Source: Microcoleus sp. FACHB-68 (GTDB taxonomy: Bacteria; Cyanobacteriota; Cyanobacteriia; Cyanobacteriales; Oscillatoriaceae). From it: a DNA stretch of 64,000 nt. A model generated the notes under the pieces. That model had not been told where the DNA came from. It searched no databases and saw only the letters and a program-made list of their open reading frames with translations. The stretch lies in NCBI RefSeq assembly GCF_014695715.1, contig NZ_JACJOT010000013.1, forward strand, positions 248,001-312,000, read 5' to 3'. Positions 44,520-52,308 of the stretch are shown here, piece after piece. The translations under genes and the position numbers were made by a program. Within the stretch, counting starts at the first letter, position 1, and every line of letters begins with the position of its first letter.

Positions 44520-45209
44520 CTACTTTGTTAAGCCGTGTTCCAAGGCGTAGCGGACTAATTCAGTGCGGCTATTGGTGCCGGTTTTGCTAAATAGCCGGCT
44601 AACATACTTTTCCACATTGCGAACACTGGTTTCTAAGCGGCGGGCAATTTCTTTATTCATCAACCCTTGAGCAACCAGATCCAAAACACTTTGCTCTCTG
44701 GGAGTCAAGTCAATTTTAATCGGTGCCGGTGTCTGCGTAATGCCACTACGACCCGTCAGTAAAGACTTAATCTCAGCAATTTGACTGGCAAGCTCAGTAA
44801 TATCAGGCGTTTCACCATCGCCAGTCTTTGCCGTCGCCTCTCGCCTCTCCAGCAAATTTTCTACAATTGCCACCAATTCATCGGGGTCAAACGGCTTAGA
44901 AATATAGGCATCACAGCCGGCTTGATAGCCTAGAATTCGGTCAGATGTCATGCCTCTAGCAGTTAAAAACACCACCGGCAACGCCTTAAAACGAGGGTCA
45001 TCTCGCAATTGCTTGAGAAACTGATAGCCATCGACTTGGGGCATCATCACGTCCGTAATCACCAAATCAGGCCGTTTCTGCTGCACCAGTTCCCATCCGA
45101 GATTGGCATTACTGGCTACGTTCACACTAAATCCACTGTCTTCTAGATAAGCTTGCACTGCTTCGCGCAATCCAGGCTCATCATCGACCAGTAATAATTG
45201 TGCTGACAT
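44520..45209 (-). CDS. NarL/LuxR-type response regulator (Ycf29-like)
   Basis: The protein has 229 residues. The receiver domain (1-120) has LLLVDDEPGLREA, the phosphoacceptor aspartate in LVITDVMMPQVDGY, and FLTARG and YISKPFDPDE. After a linker that includes SQIAEIKSLLTG, the C-terminal LuxR-type helix-turn-helix reads LTPREQSVLDLVAQGLMNKE with VRNVEKYVSRLFSKTGTNSR. It binds DNA when phosphorylated; the partner kinase is not adjacent. AAAGGGA precedes the ATG. It follows the hlyD-like gene by 71 bp on the same strand and may share its transcript, so it is a candidate regulator of the graspetide locus. It also resembles the widely conserved Ycf29 regulator, which would make it housekeeping. 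Confidence 0.9.
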   Translation of the reverse strand: MSAQLLLVDDEPGLREAVQAYLEDSGFSVNVASNANLGWELVQQKRPDLVITDVMMPQVDGYQFLKQLRDDPRFKALPVVFLTARGMTSDRILGYQAGCDAYISKPFDPDELVAIVENLLERREATAKTGDGETPDITELASQIAEIKSLLTGRSGITQTPAPIKIDLTPREQSVLDLVAQGLMNKEIARRLETSVRNVEKYVSRLFSKTGTNSRTELVRYALEHGLTK

Positions 45210-45280
45210 GGATGTTCCCTTTCTGCTAATTTATTTAACTTTAGCAACGATAAGGACGCGAAAGGATGCCGGCAGCTTGT

Positions 45281-46768
45281 TCACAAATCCGTCAGTAGCC
45301 TTGCCTTTCTGAGAATAAACGTCAGAACCGTCTCTTTTCTAGAAATAATATCAGCCGTGCCTTGCATCCCAGCTTGAATCGGACATTTGCGATCACCCTG
45401 AACCAAAGCAAGGTTTTCCGGCTGAACCGTCACTTCAAAAAAAGCAGCGTTTGAGGTGGGAGTTTGGGGAGATTGTGAATTGACGTCAGGCTTCATTGCA
45501 TCCGGTGAAACTCCCGTCACCTTGCCTTTAAGGATGCCGTAATCAGGATAAGGACAGGCAGACACTCGCATTTGCACAGCTTGGCCGGCTTTCACGCGGC
45601 TGATATCTTCAGATGACACCAGCGCTTTCACCACCAAAGGCGCTTCACTGGGGGAAATTTGAGCAATCAGATCCCCTGGACGCACCATTTGAGAAGTGTT
45701 ACGGAGATTAAGCTGATGAATCGTGCCAGAAACCGGCGCGCGAATCACAGTATATTTCAGTTCAGTTTCTATTTGTTGCAGTTCTTGCTGATCGCGGCCC
45801 AGTTGGCTTTGGAGTTCAACTTTTCGCTGAATTAACTGTTCTCGTTCCTGATTTAATCTCGCTAAGGTGGCAACACCGGCAGCTTTTTCCTGATCAATTT
45901 TCTCCCTTGCCATTGCCACGATTGCCTCACTCGGATCAAGGCCGGCTGATGCCCCTTGCAATCGCGCTTTTGCCGCCTCAATCGCTTGTTGTTGCCGCTC
46001 AATTGCTTGCTTTTGGCCGGCAATCACCGCTTTTTGCTGTTCAACGGCTTCTTCTTGTTGCTCAACTGCAAGTTTAACTTCCTCGAATTGATCTTGAGAA
46101 AGTCCGCCAGATTCAACTAAAGGCTGATACCGATCTCGCCTCGTCCTCGCTGACTTTAAAGCCGCCTCAATCGATCTCAAATTCGCCTCGGCTGACGTTA
46201 AATCTGCCTGCGCTTTTTGCAATTCTTCTTCAGAACTCCTTAAATTGGCTACAGCTTCGGAGACTCCAGCTACAGAGGTTACTTGCTGATTTTGATAGTC
46301 CCGTTGAGTGCGAATTAAATCTGCTTGAGCTGAGGCAACCATGCGGTTATTGCGGTCAGTTTCTGCTGCAACTTGACCGTCTATCGCCTTCATTTGAGCA
46401 TCGAGTTGAGTGAGTTGGAGTTGGTTGTTTTGAATATTTCCTTGCAGTTGATTTTTTTTAGTTTGCAGTTGTGAATCATCAATATAAGCGATCACTTCTC
46501 CCTGTTTGACTGCTTGATTTTCTTTGATTTCAATTCGGTTAACGCTGCCTTGAGCAGCCGCTTGAATGAGTCGCAGATCGCCGGTGGGGCGAACTGTTGC
46601 AGCGGCTTTAACAGTAACATTGTATTTTGTGATAGCAGCAACGGTGACGCCAATGCCAAATGTTGCAACCAAAAAGAGTCCGCCCAGCCTTGTCCACAGA
46701 CTGATAGGCGGGAGAAATTCGTTACTATTAAGTGGTTGAAAAAATTCTGAGTCTGATTCACTCAACAT
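45281..46768 (-). CDS. HlyD-family membrane-fusion (adaptor) protein
   Basis: The protein has 495 residues from the ATG at 46768 (MLSESDSEFFQPL). The longer frame overlaps the ATP-grasp gene and is less likely. One N-terminal helix (LGGLFLVATFGIGVTVAAIT, about 27-46) anchors it. A split biotinyl-lipoyl domain (AQGSVNRIEIKENQAVKQGE and YTVIRAPVSGTIHQL) flanks a long coiled-coil hairpin of about 220 residues rich in Gln, Glu and Ala. A beta-barrel C-terminal part follows. Such adaptors link an inner-membrane ABC exporter to an outer-membrane TolC channel. It starts 17 bp after the MdnC-like ligase gene, and the matching peptidase-ABC exporter lies at 50162-52306. Confidence 0.92.
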   Translation of the reverse strand: MLSESDSEFFQPLNSNEFLPPISLWTRLGGLFLVATFGIGVTVAAITKYNVTVKAAATVRPTGDLRLIQAAAQGSVNRIEIKENQAVKQGEVIAYIDDSQLQTKKNQLQGNIQNNQLQLTQLDAQMKAIDGQVAAETDRNNRMVASAQADLIRTQRDYQNQQVTSVAGVSEAVANLRSSEEELQKAQADLTSAEANLRSIEAALKSARTRRDRYQPLVESGGLSQDQFEEVKLAVEQQEEAVEQQKAVIAGQKQAIERQQQAIEAAKARLQGASAGLDPSEAIVAMAREKIDQEKAAGVATLARLNQEREQLIQRKVELQSQLGRDQQELQQIETELKYTVIRAPVSGTIHQLNLRNTSQMVRPGDLIAQISPSEAPLVVKALVSSEDISRVKAGQAVQMRVSACPYPDYGILKGKVTGVSPDAMKPDVNSQSPQTPTSNAAFFEVTVQPENLALVQGDRKCPIQAGMQGTADIISRKETVLTFILRKARLLTDL

Positions 46769-46785
46769 GATTAAAATAAAGCCAG

Positions 46786-47763
46786 TTATTTTTGAGACTG
46801 AGCGAGCAAAATATCCGCGATTGCATGGGAAATCGGTAAACCAGGGCACAATTCCAGCCAGAAAAACTCCCCGACTGGGTTAACTTCTAGGAAAATATGG
46901 CGACCGTCTGGCGTTAAGATTAAGTCAAGCGCTCCGTAATTTAAGCCAAAGTTGCTCATTAACTGTAGCAGCTTTTCTTCGAGTCTCTGGGGTAAATTAT
47001 AGGGTTTCCAATCATCTATCAGGGCTAAGCCTTGCCTGCGCCAATCGTGACGCGCCTTCTCCGAACTTTGAGAATCAATTGAGGCGGTAAACAACTGCTT
47101 CCCGACAACAATTGTGCGTAATTCTAAGGCTTTGGGAATATGTTCCTGAAATGTCATCGGACAAAAGCACAGTCCATCAAGATTTTCTAGATCCTCAGCA
47201 GTTAAAGGATTGGTGAAAACGACTTTTTCTACACCCTCTTCATAAATTGCAAAATAGGAATGCATTTTGGTGATTAAATTTCCCTCGCACTCGTGGGCAA
47301 ATTCTCGCACGGATTGGGGATTATTGGTCATTAAAGTGCGTGGCGTATCAATCCCCAATTCTCGTGCAACTTGCAACTGCAATTGTTTGTTTTCCGCCCG
47401 CCGCAGATGGGGCACTGGATCAAGGTGAAAAGCTTTAAGGCTAGCGATCATGCCTTGAACAGTCGCCCGTGATTCTTGAATCGAGGCTTGTCTGAGTTGG
47501 GCATCCATTGTGTTAGGAATTCGCCCGCCAATTCTGAGCCGGCGATACCAGACGGCGGAAACTTCACGCAGATCCAGTTGCTCTTGTTCAGTAGCGATCA
47601 TTAATCGCTCTTTTCCGTTACTGTAGTAGATATCTAGCTGAATCTCTGTGGGAAATTGATCTGTGTTAAAACGAAATGCTTTGCCGCCTTGTTTTTCGAT
47701 GGCGTCGATTACCATCGGGATGCTTTCGTTATCTTTACTATGGGTAATAATTAAAACTGTCAT
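46786..47763 (-). CDS. mdnC: Microviridin ATP-grasp ligase, MdnC/MvdD type (ester-forming)
   Basis: The protein has 325 residues. It starts MTVLIITHSKDNESIPMVID and contains FRFNTDQFPTEIQLDIYY, VSAVWYRRLRIGGRIP, RRAENKQLQLQVARELGI and the ATP-grasp end YGALDLILTPDGRHIFLEVN followed by PVGEFFWLE. These segments match the MvdD/MdnC ligase that in microviridin synthesis activates acidic side chains with ATP and closes the two omega-ester (lactone) rings between Thr/Ser and Asp/Glu. Assignment to the ester-forming paralogue rests on the NDESIP-type start and the GEFFWLE motif as I recall them. The start is an ATG at 47763 without a strong Shine-Dalgarno sequence. It lies 193 bp after the MdnB-like gene and 17 bp before hlyD. 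Confidence 0.93.
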   Translation of the reverse strand: MTVLIITHSKDNESIPMVIDAIEKQGGKAFRFNTDQFPTEIQLDIYYSNGKERLMIATEQEQLDLREVSAVWYRRLRIGGRIPNTMDAQLRQASIQESRATVQGMIASLKAFHLDPVPHLRRAENKQLQLQVARELGIDTPRTLMTNNPQSVREFAHECEGNLITKMHSYFAIYEEGVEKVVFTNPLTAEDLENLDGLCFCPMTFQEHIPKALELRTIVVGKQLFTASIDSQSSEKARHDWRRQGLALIDDWKPYNLPQRLEEKLLQLMSNFGLNYGALDLILTPDGRHIFLEVNPVGEFFWLELCPGLPISHAIADILLAQSQK

Positions 47764-47956
47764 AGGATTTTAGATTTTAGATGTTTTCAAGCTTATTTAT
47801 TTTTATTCGGCTCTATGCTTCCAGAATTTTAAGCCCCAGAATCAAATAATTTTGTAATGAGTATTTGAATTAATTTTAACAAACTTCTGTCATTAGCCAA
47901 GAATTTAAGCATTTGGCTTACCTTAGAAAGATGAAACAGCAATTACTTAACAAAAT

Positions 47957-48943
47957 TCAACGCTGCTCAGATAATAAAGTATCTGCAATTGCCTCAGAAA
48001 TTGGAAGGTTTAAATCTCGCTCTAACATTCCCCATTCCCCTGTCGGGTTAACTTCAAGAAAGATATATTCACCGTCTGGTGTTTGGATAAAATCGAAGGC
48101 TCCAAAAAGTAGCCCAAACTCTGCCATAAAAATATTAAGACCATCGGCAATTTGACTTGGGATTTCTGCCGGCTCCCACACACACTCTCCGGGTTTAGCA
48201 TTACGCCAATCCATTGTTGTTGCGGAATAACGAGATGCATCGAGTGCCCCAGCAAACAATTTCCCTGCCACAAAGATCACTCGCAATTCTCTCAATTTTG
48301 GAATTTGCTCTTGGAAAACCATCGGACTATAACGCAGTGATTCAGCATCTGCCAGATCCGCTTCTTTAACTTCGCTGGTATACAGGAAAAAAGCGGAGCC
48401 TTCCATACTTGCTGAAAGGGGGGTCAAAAGTTTAGCCACCATTTTTCCCTTCAGTTGTTGAAAAAAGTCTCGTGCTTCTTGAGGATCGTTGGTAACGAGC
48501 GTTTGGGGAATTTGTAAGCCGGCTTTTCTGGCAATTCTAAGCTGACGCAACTTGTTTTCTGCGGCGGAAATGTGTCGCAAATCATCCACCCAGCGCACCT
48601 CACTGAGGCTGTCTAAGAAGCCGAGAAGGGCAGCGCGTGACTCTCGACGACAAGCGTACTGGTACTGTGGTGATAATTCTGGACTCAGCTTGGGTTCCCA
48701 AAGCCGGCGCATCCAAACTGATCGCACTTGCTCTGTGCTGATAGATTTGTCTTGATAGTGAAGCCGGTGATGCAGTCTTTCGCTATCAATTTGAGCTGAA
48801 AGTTGCAGATTCATTGGGAATTGATCGGTGTCGAGACGAAAAGGTTGTGCCCCGCGCTGAACGATGGCTTCGGCAACGCGATCAATCGTGAAGAAATCTC
48901 CACTGTGGGTGAGCAATAAAACAATATTGCGAGACAAACTCAT
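47957..48943 (-). CDS. mdnB: Microviridin ATP-grasp ligase, MdnB/MvdC type (amide-forming)
   Basis: The protein has 328 residues from the ATG at 48943 (MSLSRNIVLLLTHSGDFFTI). A longer frame to 48991 adds a phenylalanine-rich stretch and is not favoured. Motifs run parallel to the MdnC paralogue: FRLDTDQFPMNLQLSAQ, RSVWMRRLWEP, SAAENKLRQLRIARKAGLQ, MVFQEQIPKLRELRVIFVAG and FGAFDFIQTPDGEYIFLEVN with PTGEWGMLE. GEWGMLE separates it from the GEFFWLE paralogue. In characterised pathways this enzyme closes the lactam between lysine and a glutamate after the lactones are formed. It lies 178 bp downstream of the precursor gene on the same strand. Confidence 0.93.
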   Translation of the reverse strand: MSLSRNIVLLLTHSGDFFTIDRVAEAIVQRGAQPFRLDTDQFPMNLQLSAQIDSERLHHRLHYQDKSISTEQVRSVWMRRLWEPKLSPELSPQYQYACRRESRAALLGFLDSLSEVRWVDDLRHISAAENKLRQLRIARKAGLQIPQTLVTNDPQEARDFFQQLKGKMVAKLLTPLSASMEGSAFFLYTSEVKEADLADAESLRYSPMVFQEQIPKLRELRVIFVAGKLFAGALDASRYSATTMDWRNAKPGECVWEPAEIPSQIADGLNIFMAEFGLLFGAFDFIQTPDGEYIFLEVNPTGEWGMLERDLNLPISEAIADTLLSEQR

Positions 48944-49121
48944 GAAAAAAAATGCGGTGAGGTGGGCAAACAAAAAAGGTTGCAAACCCAAAAATCCGCA
49001 GAACTGATTAACTGGGAATCAGATAACTGCGGATTATAAGCTATGCAGTTATTACTTGTTGCAGTTTGCTGGTTTCCAAAGCCGGCTGTCTAATTGCATT
49101 AAACTCAGCTTGATCAAGCCA

Positions 49122-49415
49122 TTACAGGCAGCCGCCGGAGTCCTCGGCATCAGACGGGTACTTCATTGTCACCATGACTTCCCCTTCATCTTCGGCATCA
49201 GATGGGTACTTCGTCGTTGTCACGTCTCCACCCTCTTCTTGGTCAGATGGATACTTTTCAGTTACAGCAATTCCGCCGCCGTTACATTTTGATTTTTTCC
49301 TGCATTTACCGCCGGCTGCGGCTTCCATATCCTCTTCAGAAAGTTCTTCAATGTTCTGGCTTTCTAGGAAGCGGGCGAAAAAGGGAACTGCTTTTTCGTT
49401 TGGCATTTCAGACAT
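49122..49415 (-). CDS. mdnA: Tri-core microviridin-type graspetide precursor
   Basis: The protein has 97 residues; the ATG at 49415 is preceded by AAGGAG. The leader has the microviridin recognition helix PFFARFL (11-17). It ends with LSEEDMEAAAGG (25-36), an excellent fit to the double-glycine leader consensus read by C39 peptidases. A basic linker KCRKKSKCNGGG (37-48) with two cysteines follows. Three cores follow: TEKYPSDQEE (52-61), TTKYPSDAED (67-76) and TMKYPSDAED (83-92), separated by Gly/acidic spacers. The C-terminus is SGGCL with a third cysteine. Each core keeps the ring-forming Thr, Lys, Ser, Asp and acidic pair. Products of this family usually inhibit serine proteases; this one's target is unknown. 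Cores 2 and 3 are nearly identical in DNA, suggesting recent duplication. Confidence 0.95.
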   Translation of the reverse strand: MSEMPNEKAVPFFARFLESQNIEELSEEDMEAAAGGKCRKKSKCNGGGIAVTEKYPSDQEEGGDVTTTKYPSDAEDEGEVMVTMKYPSDAEDSGGCL

Positions 49416-50161
49416 GAGTATATTACTCCTTTCTTTGTAGCAGTCAATTTTTGGATAGCAAAAATCTGGCTAGCTGAATACCACTCAGTTTCAGACTGAA
49501 GCCGAAAGACGTTTCTCAGGAATTGTGGGTTCCTTGTTTTAAAAAAATGTTACTTGAAATTTAGTAAAATTTCTAGATAAGTATTTTTACTTTTCTTCCG
49601 AAAAAACTGATATTTTCAGTAGGTTACACGCGATCCCCAGGACTTGACAATCGCATTTGCATTAAGATAGGGTTAAGCGATCAAAGTAATGATTTCCGCC
49701 GGCTAAAAAATCAAAACCAATTTTTTAAAGCGATCAGTGTTTGGCCAATAGCATGAAAATCCGGATGAGGAAGAAATACGCGCTCGGTTTCATGCAGTTA
49801 TTTCAAGATTGGTAGTAGACAGAGAATTTTTAGAATGTGTGCTTTAATGCCAGAAAGTTTCCTAGGAATTATTTAAATTTTCTCGAATAGGGGAAAGTTG
49901 GGATAAGTTTGGATAGCTGAGTTGGCATATTTCTAAATTTTGTCAAGATTAATTTTCTACCGGCGGCTTTGTGATCCCAAGCAAATTTGCTTCAACCCAG
50001 GTCAATCAAAGATATTCAACCTAAGAGGTTTCTAGCCGGCTTGAGGGTTGCAATCTCGCTTCAAGGCAGGAACACTGAGAGGATATCTAAGACTTCTCTG
50101 ACATCTTCTCAGCCAAGCCGGCATCTACCATCATTAAAGATGCGCTTTCCCTTAAAGACGA
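49416..50161. other. Divergent control region, graspetide operon / exporter
   Basis: This 746-bp gap lies between the precursor gene (leftward) and the exporter gene (rightward), so both promoters should be here. A TTGACA box at about 49645 on the plus strand could be a -35 element, but the -10 is unclear. I searched both strands for a second precursor with KYPSD or PFFARF motifs and saw none. The sequence is AT-rich on the left and richer in CCGGC near the exporter. Confidence 0.55.
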
Positions 50162-52306
50162 ATGAAATACCAGGTTGTTTTACAGCACAGTGAAGAAGAC
50201 TGTGGGGCTGCTTGTCTTGCCACCATTGCTAAACAGTACGGGCGCACGTTTACCCTCAACCGTATCCGGGAAGCCGTCGGTACCGGCCAGTTGGGAACGA
50301 CCTTACTAGGACTGAAACGGGGTTCAGAGGTACTTGGTTTCAATGCTAGAGGCGTTAGGGCTTCACCTGAAATTTTAGACAAGATGAAAGAAGCCCCTTT
50401 GCCGGCGATCATTCACTGGATGGGCTATCACTGGGTGGTTTTGCATGGACAGCGGGGTAAGAAATATGCGATCGCTGACCCGGCTGTTGGCATCCGTTAC
50501 CTGTCTAAGGAAGAGTTAAGGGAGGGCTGGGCCAATGGCTTGATGCTTTTACTTGAACCCGATCCCGTCCGCTTTTCTTCCCAGTCCGATGATAAAATTA
50601 GCGGTTTTGGGCGTTTCTTTAAGCCGGTGTGGGCTTATCGAGGCATTCTGGGTGAGGCTTTTCTAATTAATCTTGTTTTAGGGATGCTGTCTTTAACTTC
50701 CCCGTTTCTGCTGCAAATTCTCACCGATGATGTGCTGGTTCGTGGGGATACGCAGTTGCTTACAGGTGTGGTCATTGCTGTTGTGATTATGAACTTTCTC
50801 AGCAGCAGCCTCCAGCTCGTCCAGTCTAACCTGATTGCTCACTTTGCCCAACGGTTACAGTTAGGGCTAGTGCTGGAATTTGGAAGAGTCATTTTGCGTT
50901 TACCCCTAAGCTATTATGAAGCGCGTCGCAGTGGTGAAATTGTCAGCCGGCTACGAGATATTCAAGAAATTAATCAGTTAGTTTCCCAAGTCGTTATCCG
51001 TCTTCCCAGCCAATTATTCATTGCTGCGATTTCTTTGAGCTTTATGCTGTTCTACAGTTGGAAACTCACCATAGCTGCCTTTTTATTTGCACTTTTAATG
51101 ACCTTCTCGACAGTCATTTTTCTGCCGGCACTTCAGCAAAAAACTCGAACCTTATTAGTTTTAGAGGCAGAAAATCAGGGCGTCTTAGTCGAAACCTTTA
51201 AGGGCGCACTCACCCTAAAAACCACCACAGCAGCCCCCCAATTTTGGGAAGAGTTTCAGAGCCGGTTTGGTCGCCTAGCTAACGTGACATTCCGCACAAT
51301 TCAAATTGGCATTATCAATAATACCTTTTCTGGGTTAGTTTCCAGTATCAGCAGCGTTGCCTTGCTTTGGCTCGGCAGCAGTTTAGTGATTAGCCAAGAA
51401 TTAACCATCGGTCAGCTATTGGCATTTAACAGCATGAATGGTAATTTCATCGGCTTCATCGGCACAATCGTCGGATTTGTGGATGAATTTACGATGGCTC
51501 AAACGGCTACACAACGCCTGACAGAAGTGATTGACTCGACTCCTGAAAGTCAGAACGACTATCAAAAGCCGATTGCTAAAATTCCCGGCAATGCTGACAT
51601 TATTTGTACGAACCTCAACTTTTATCATGCGGGTAGAGTTGACCTTCTCAAGGAATTTTCTCTCAAAATCCCTGGCGGTAAAGCCACTGCTTTAATCGGT
51701 AAATCTGGCTGTGGCAAAAGTACCCTGGCTAAGCTGATTGCGGGTTTACACTCACCCCAATCAGGCAATATTCGCTTTGGCATTTATAATATGCAAGACC
51801 TTTCTTTGGATTGCTTGCGCCAACAGGTTGTCCTAGTCCCGCAAGACGCTCACTTTTGGAGCCGGTCAATTATTGAAAATTTTCGTTTGGGTAATCCTTA
51901 CGTGACATTTGAGCAAATCGTTACGGCTTGCCAAATTGCTGAGGCTGATGAATTTATTAGTAAGTTACCCGATAAATATCAAACCGTTTTGGGAGAATTT
52001 GGCGCAAATATTTCTGGAGGACAGCGGCAGCGACTAGCAATTGCCAGAGCGATTGTTAATGATCCGCCTGTATTAATTTTAGATGAATCCACAGCCGGTT
52101 TAGATCCGGTCAGTGAGGCTGAAGTTCTAGACCGGCTGCTGTCCTACCGGCAAGATAAAACGACCATTACAATCAGTCACCGCCCTAGAGTGATTGAGCG
52201 TGCTGAGTGGATTGTGTTTCTAGAAAATGGTCAATTAAAATTACAAGGTTCTGTGGAGGATTTGCGAAAACTTCCCGGCGATCATATTAATTTCTTAACG
52301 CCTTAA
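50162..52306 (+). CDS. Peptidase-containing ABC exporter (C39 peptidase / ABC transporter)
   Basis: The protein has 714 residues. The N-terminal C39 cysteine peptidase has C14 in HSEEDCGAACLATIAKQYG, H90 in MGYHWVVLHG and D106 in IADPAVG. A six-helix transmembrane domain follows (about 165-440), with LTSPFLLQILTDDVL and a cluster near IGQLLAFNSMNGNF. The nucleotide-binding domain has Walker A LIGKSGCGKSTLAKL (about 512-526), signature ISGGQRQRLAIARA and Walker B VLILDESTAGLD. It should cut the graspetide precursor after Gly-Gly and export it with the HlyD-like adaptor. An outer-membrane TolC is not in the window. Its stop is 2 bp from that of the convergent GT2 gene. Confidence 0.95.
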   Translation: MKYQVVLQHSEEDCGAACLATIAKQYGRTFTLNRIREAVGTGQLGTTLLGLKRGSEVLGFNARGVRASPEILDKMKEAPLPAIIHWMGYHWVVLHGQRGKKYAIADPAVGIRYLSKEELREGWANGLMLLLEPDPVRFSSQSDDKISGFGRFFKPVWAYRGILGEAFLINLVLGMLSLTSPFLLQILTDDVLVRGDTQLLTGVVIAVVIMNFLSSSLQLVQSNLIAHFAQRLQLGLVLEFGRVILRLPLSYYEARRSGEIVSRLRDIQEINQLVSQVVIRLPSQLFIAAISLSFMLFYSWKLTIAAFLFALLMTFSTVIFLPALQQKTRTLLVLEAENQGVLVETFKGALTLKTTTAAPQFWEEFQSRFGRLANVTFRTIQIGIINNTFSGLVSSISSVALLWLGSSLVISQELTIGQLLAFNSMNGNFIGFIGTIVGFVDEFTMAQTATQRLTEVIDSTPESQNDYQKPIAKIPGNADIICTNLNFYHAGRVDLLKEFSLKIPGGKATALIGKSGCGKSTLAKLIAGLHSPQSGNIRFGIYNMQDLSLDCLRQQVVLVPQDAHFWSRSIIENFRLGNPYVTFEQIVTACQIAEADEFISKLPDKYQTVLGEFGANISGGQRQRLAIARAIVNDPPVLILDESTAGLDPVSEAEVLDRLLSYRQDKTTITISHRPRVIERAEWIVFLENGQLKLQGSVEDLRKLPGDHINFLTP

Positions 52307-52308
52307 TT

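Larger units (their letters stand above)
44520..52306. other. Graspetide (microviridin-type) biosynthetic gene cluster
   Basis: The minus-strand operon runs precursor (49415), MdnB-like, MdnC-like, HlyD-like and possibly the response regulator (ends 44520). The C39-peptidase ABC exporter is divergent at 50162-52306. The set provides precursor, both ring-forming ligases, leader removal and export. An N-acetyltransferase (MdnD type) is not found. Cluster borders are inferred from gene content: CyanoP/maf genes lie on the left and mraY on the right. Confidence 0.85.

Noticed and set aside
49416-50161. Second graspetide precursor in the divergent control region
   Set aside because: No KYPSD, PFFARF or double-glycine leader pattern was found in any frame I read.
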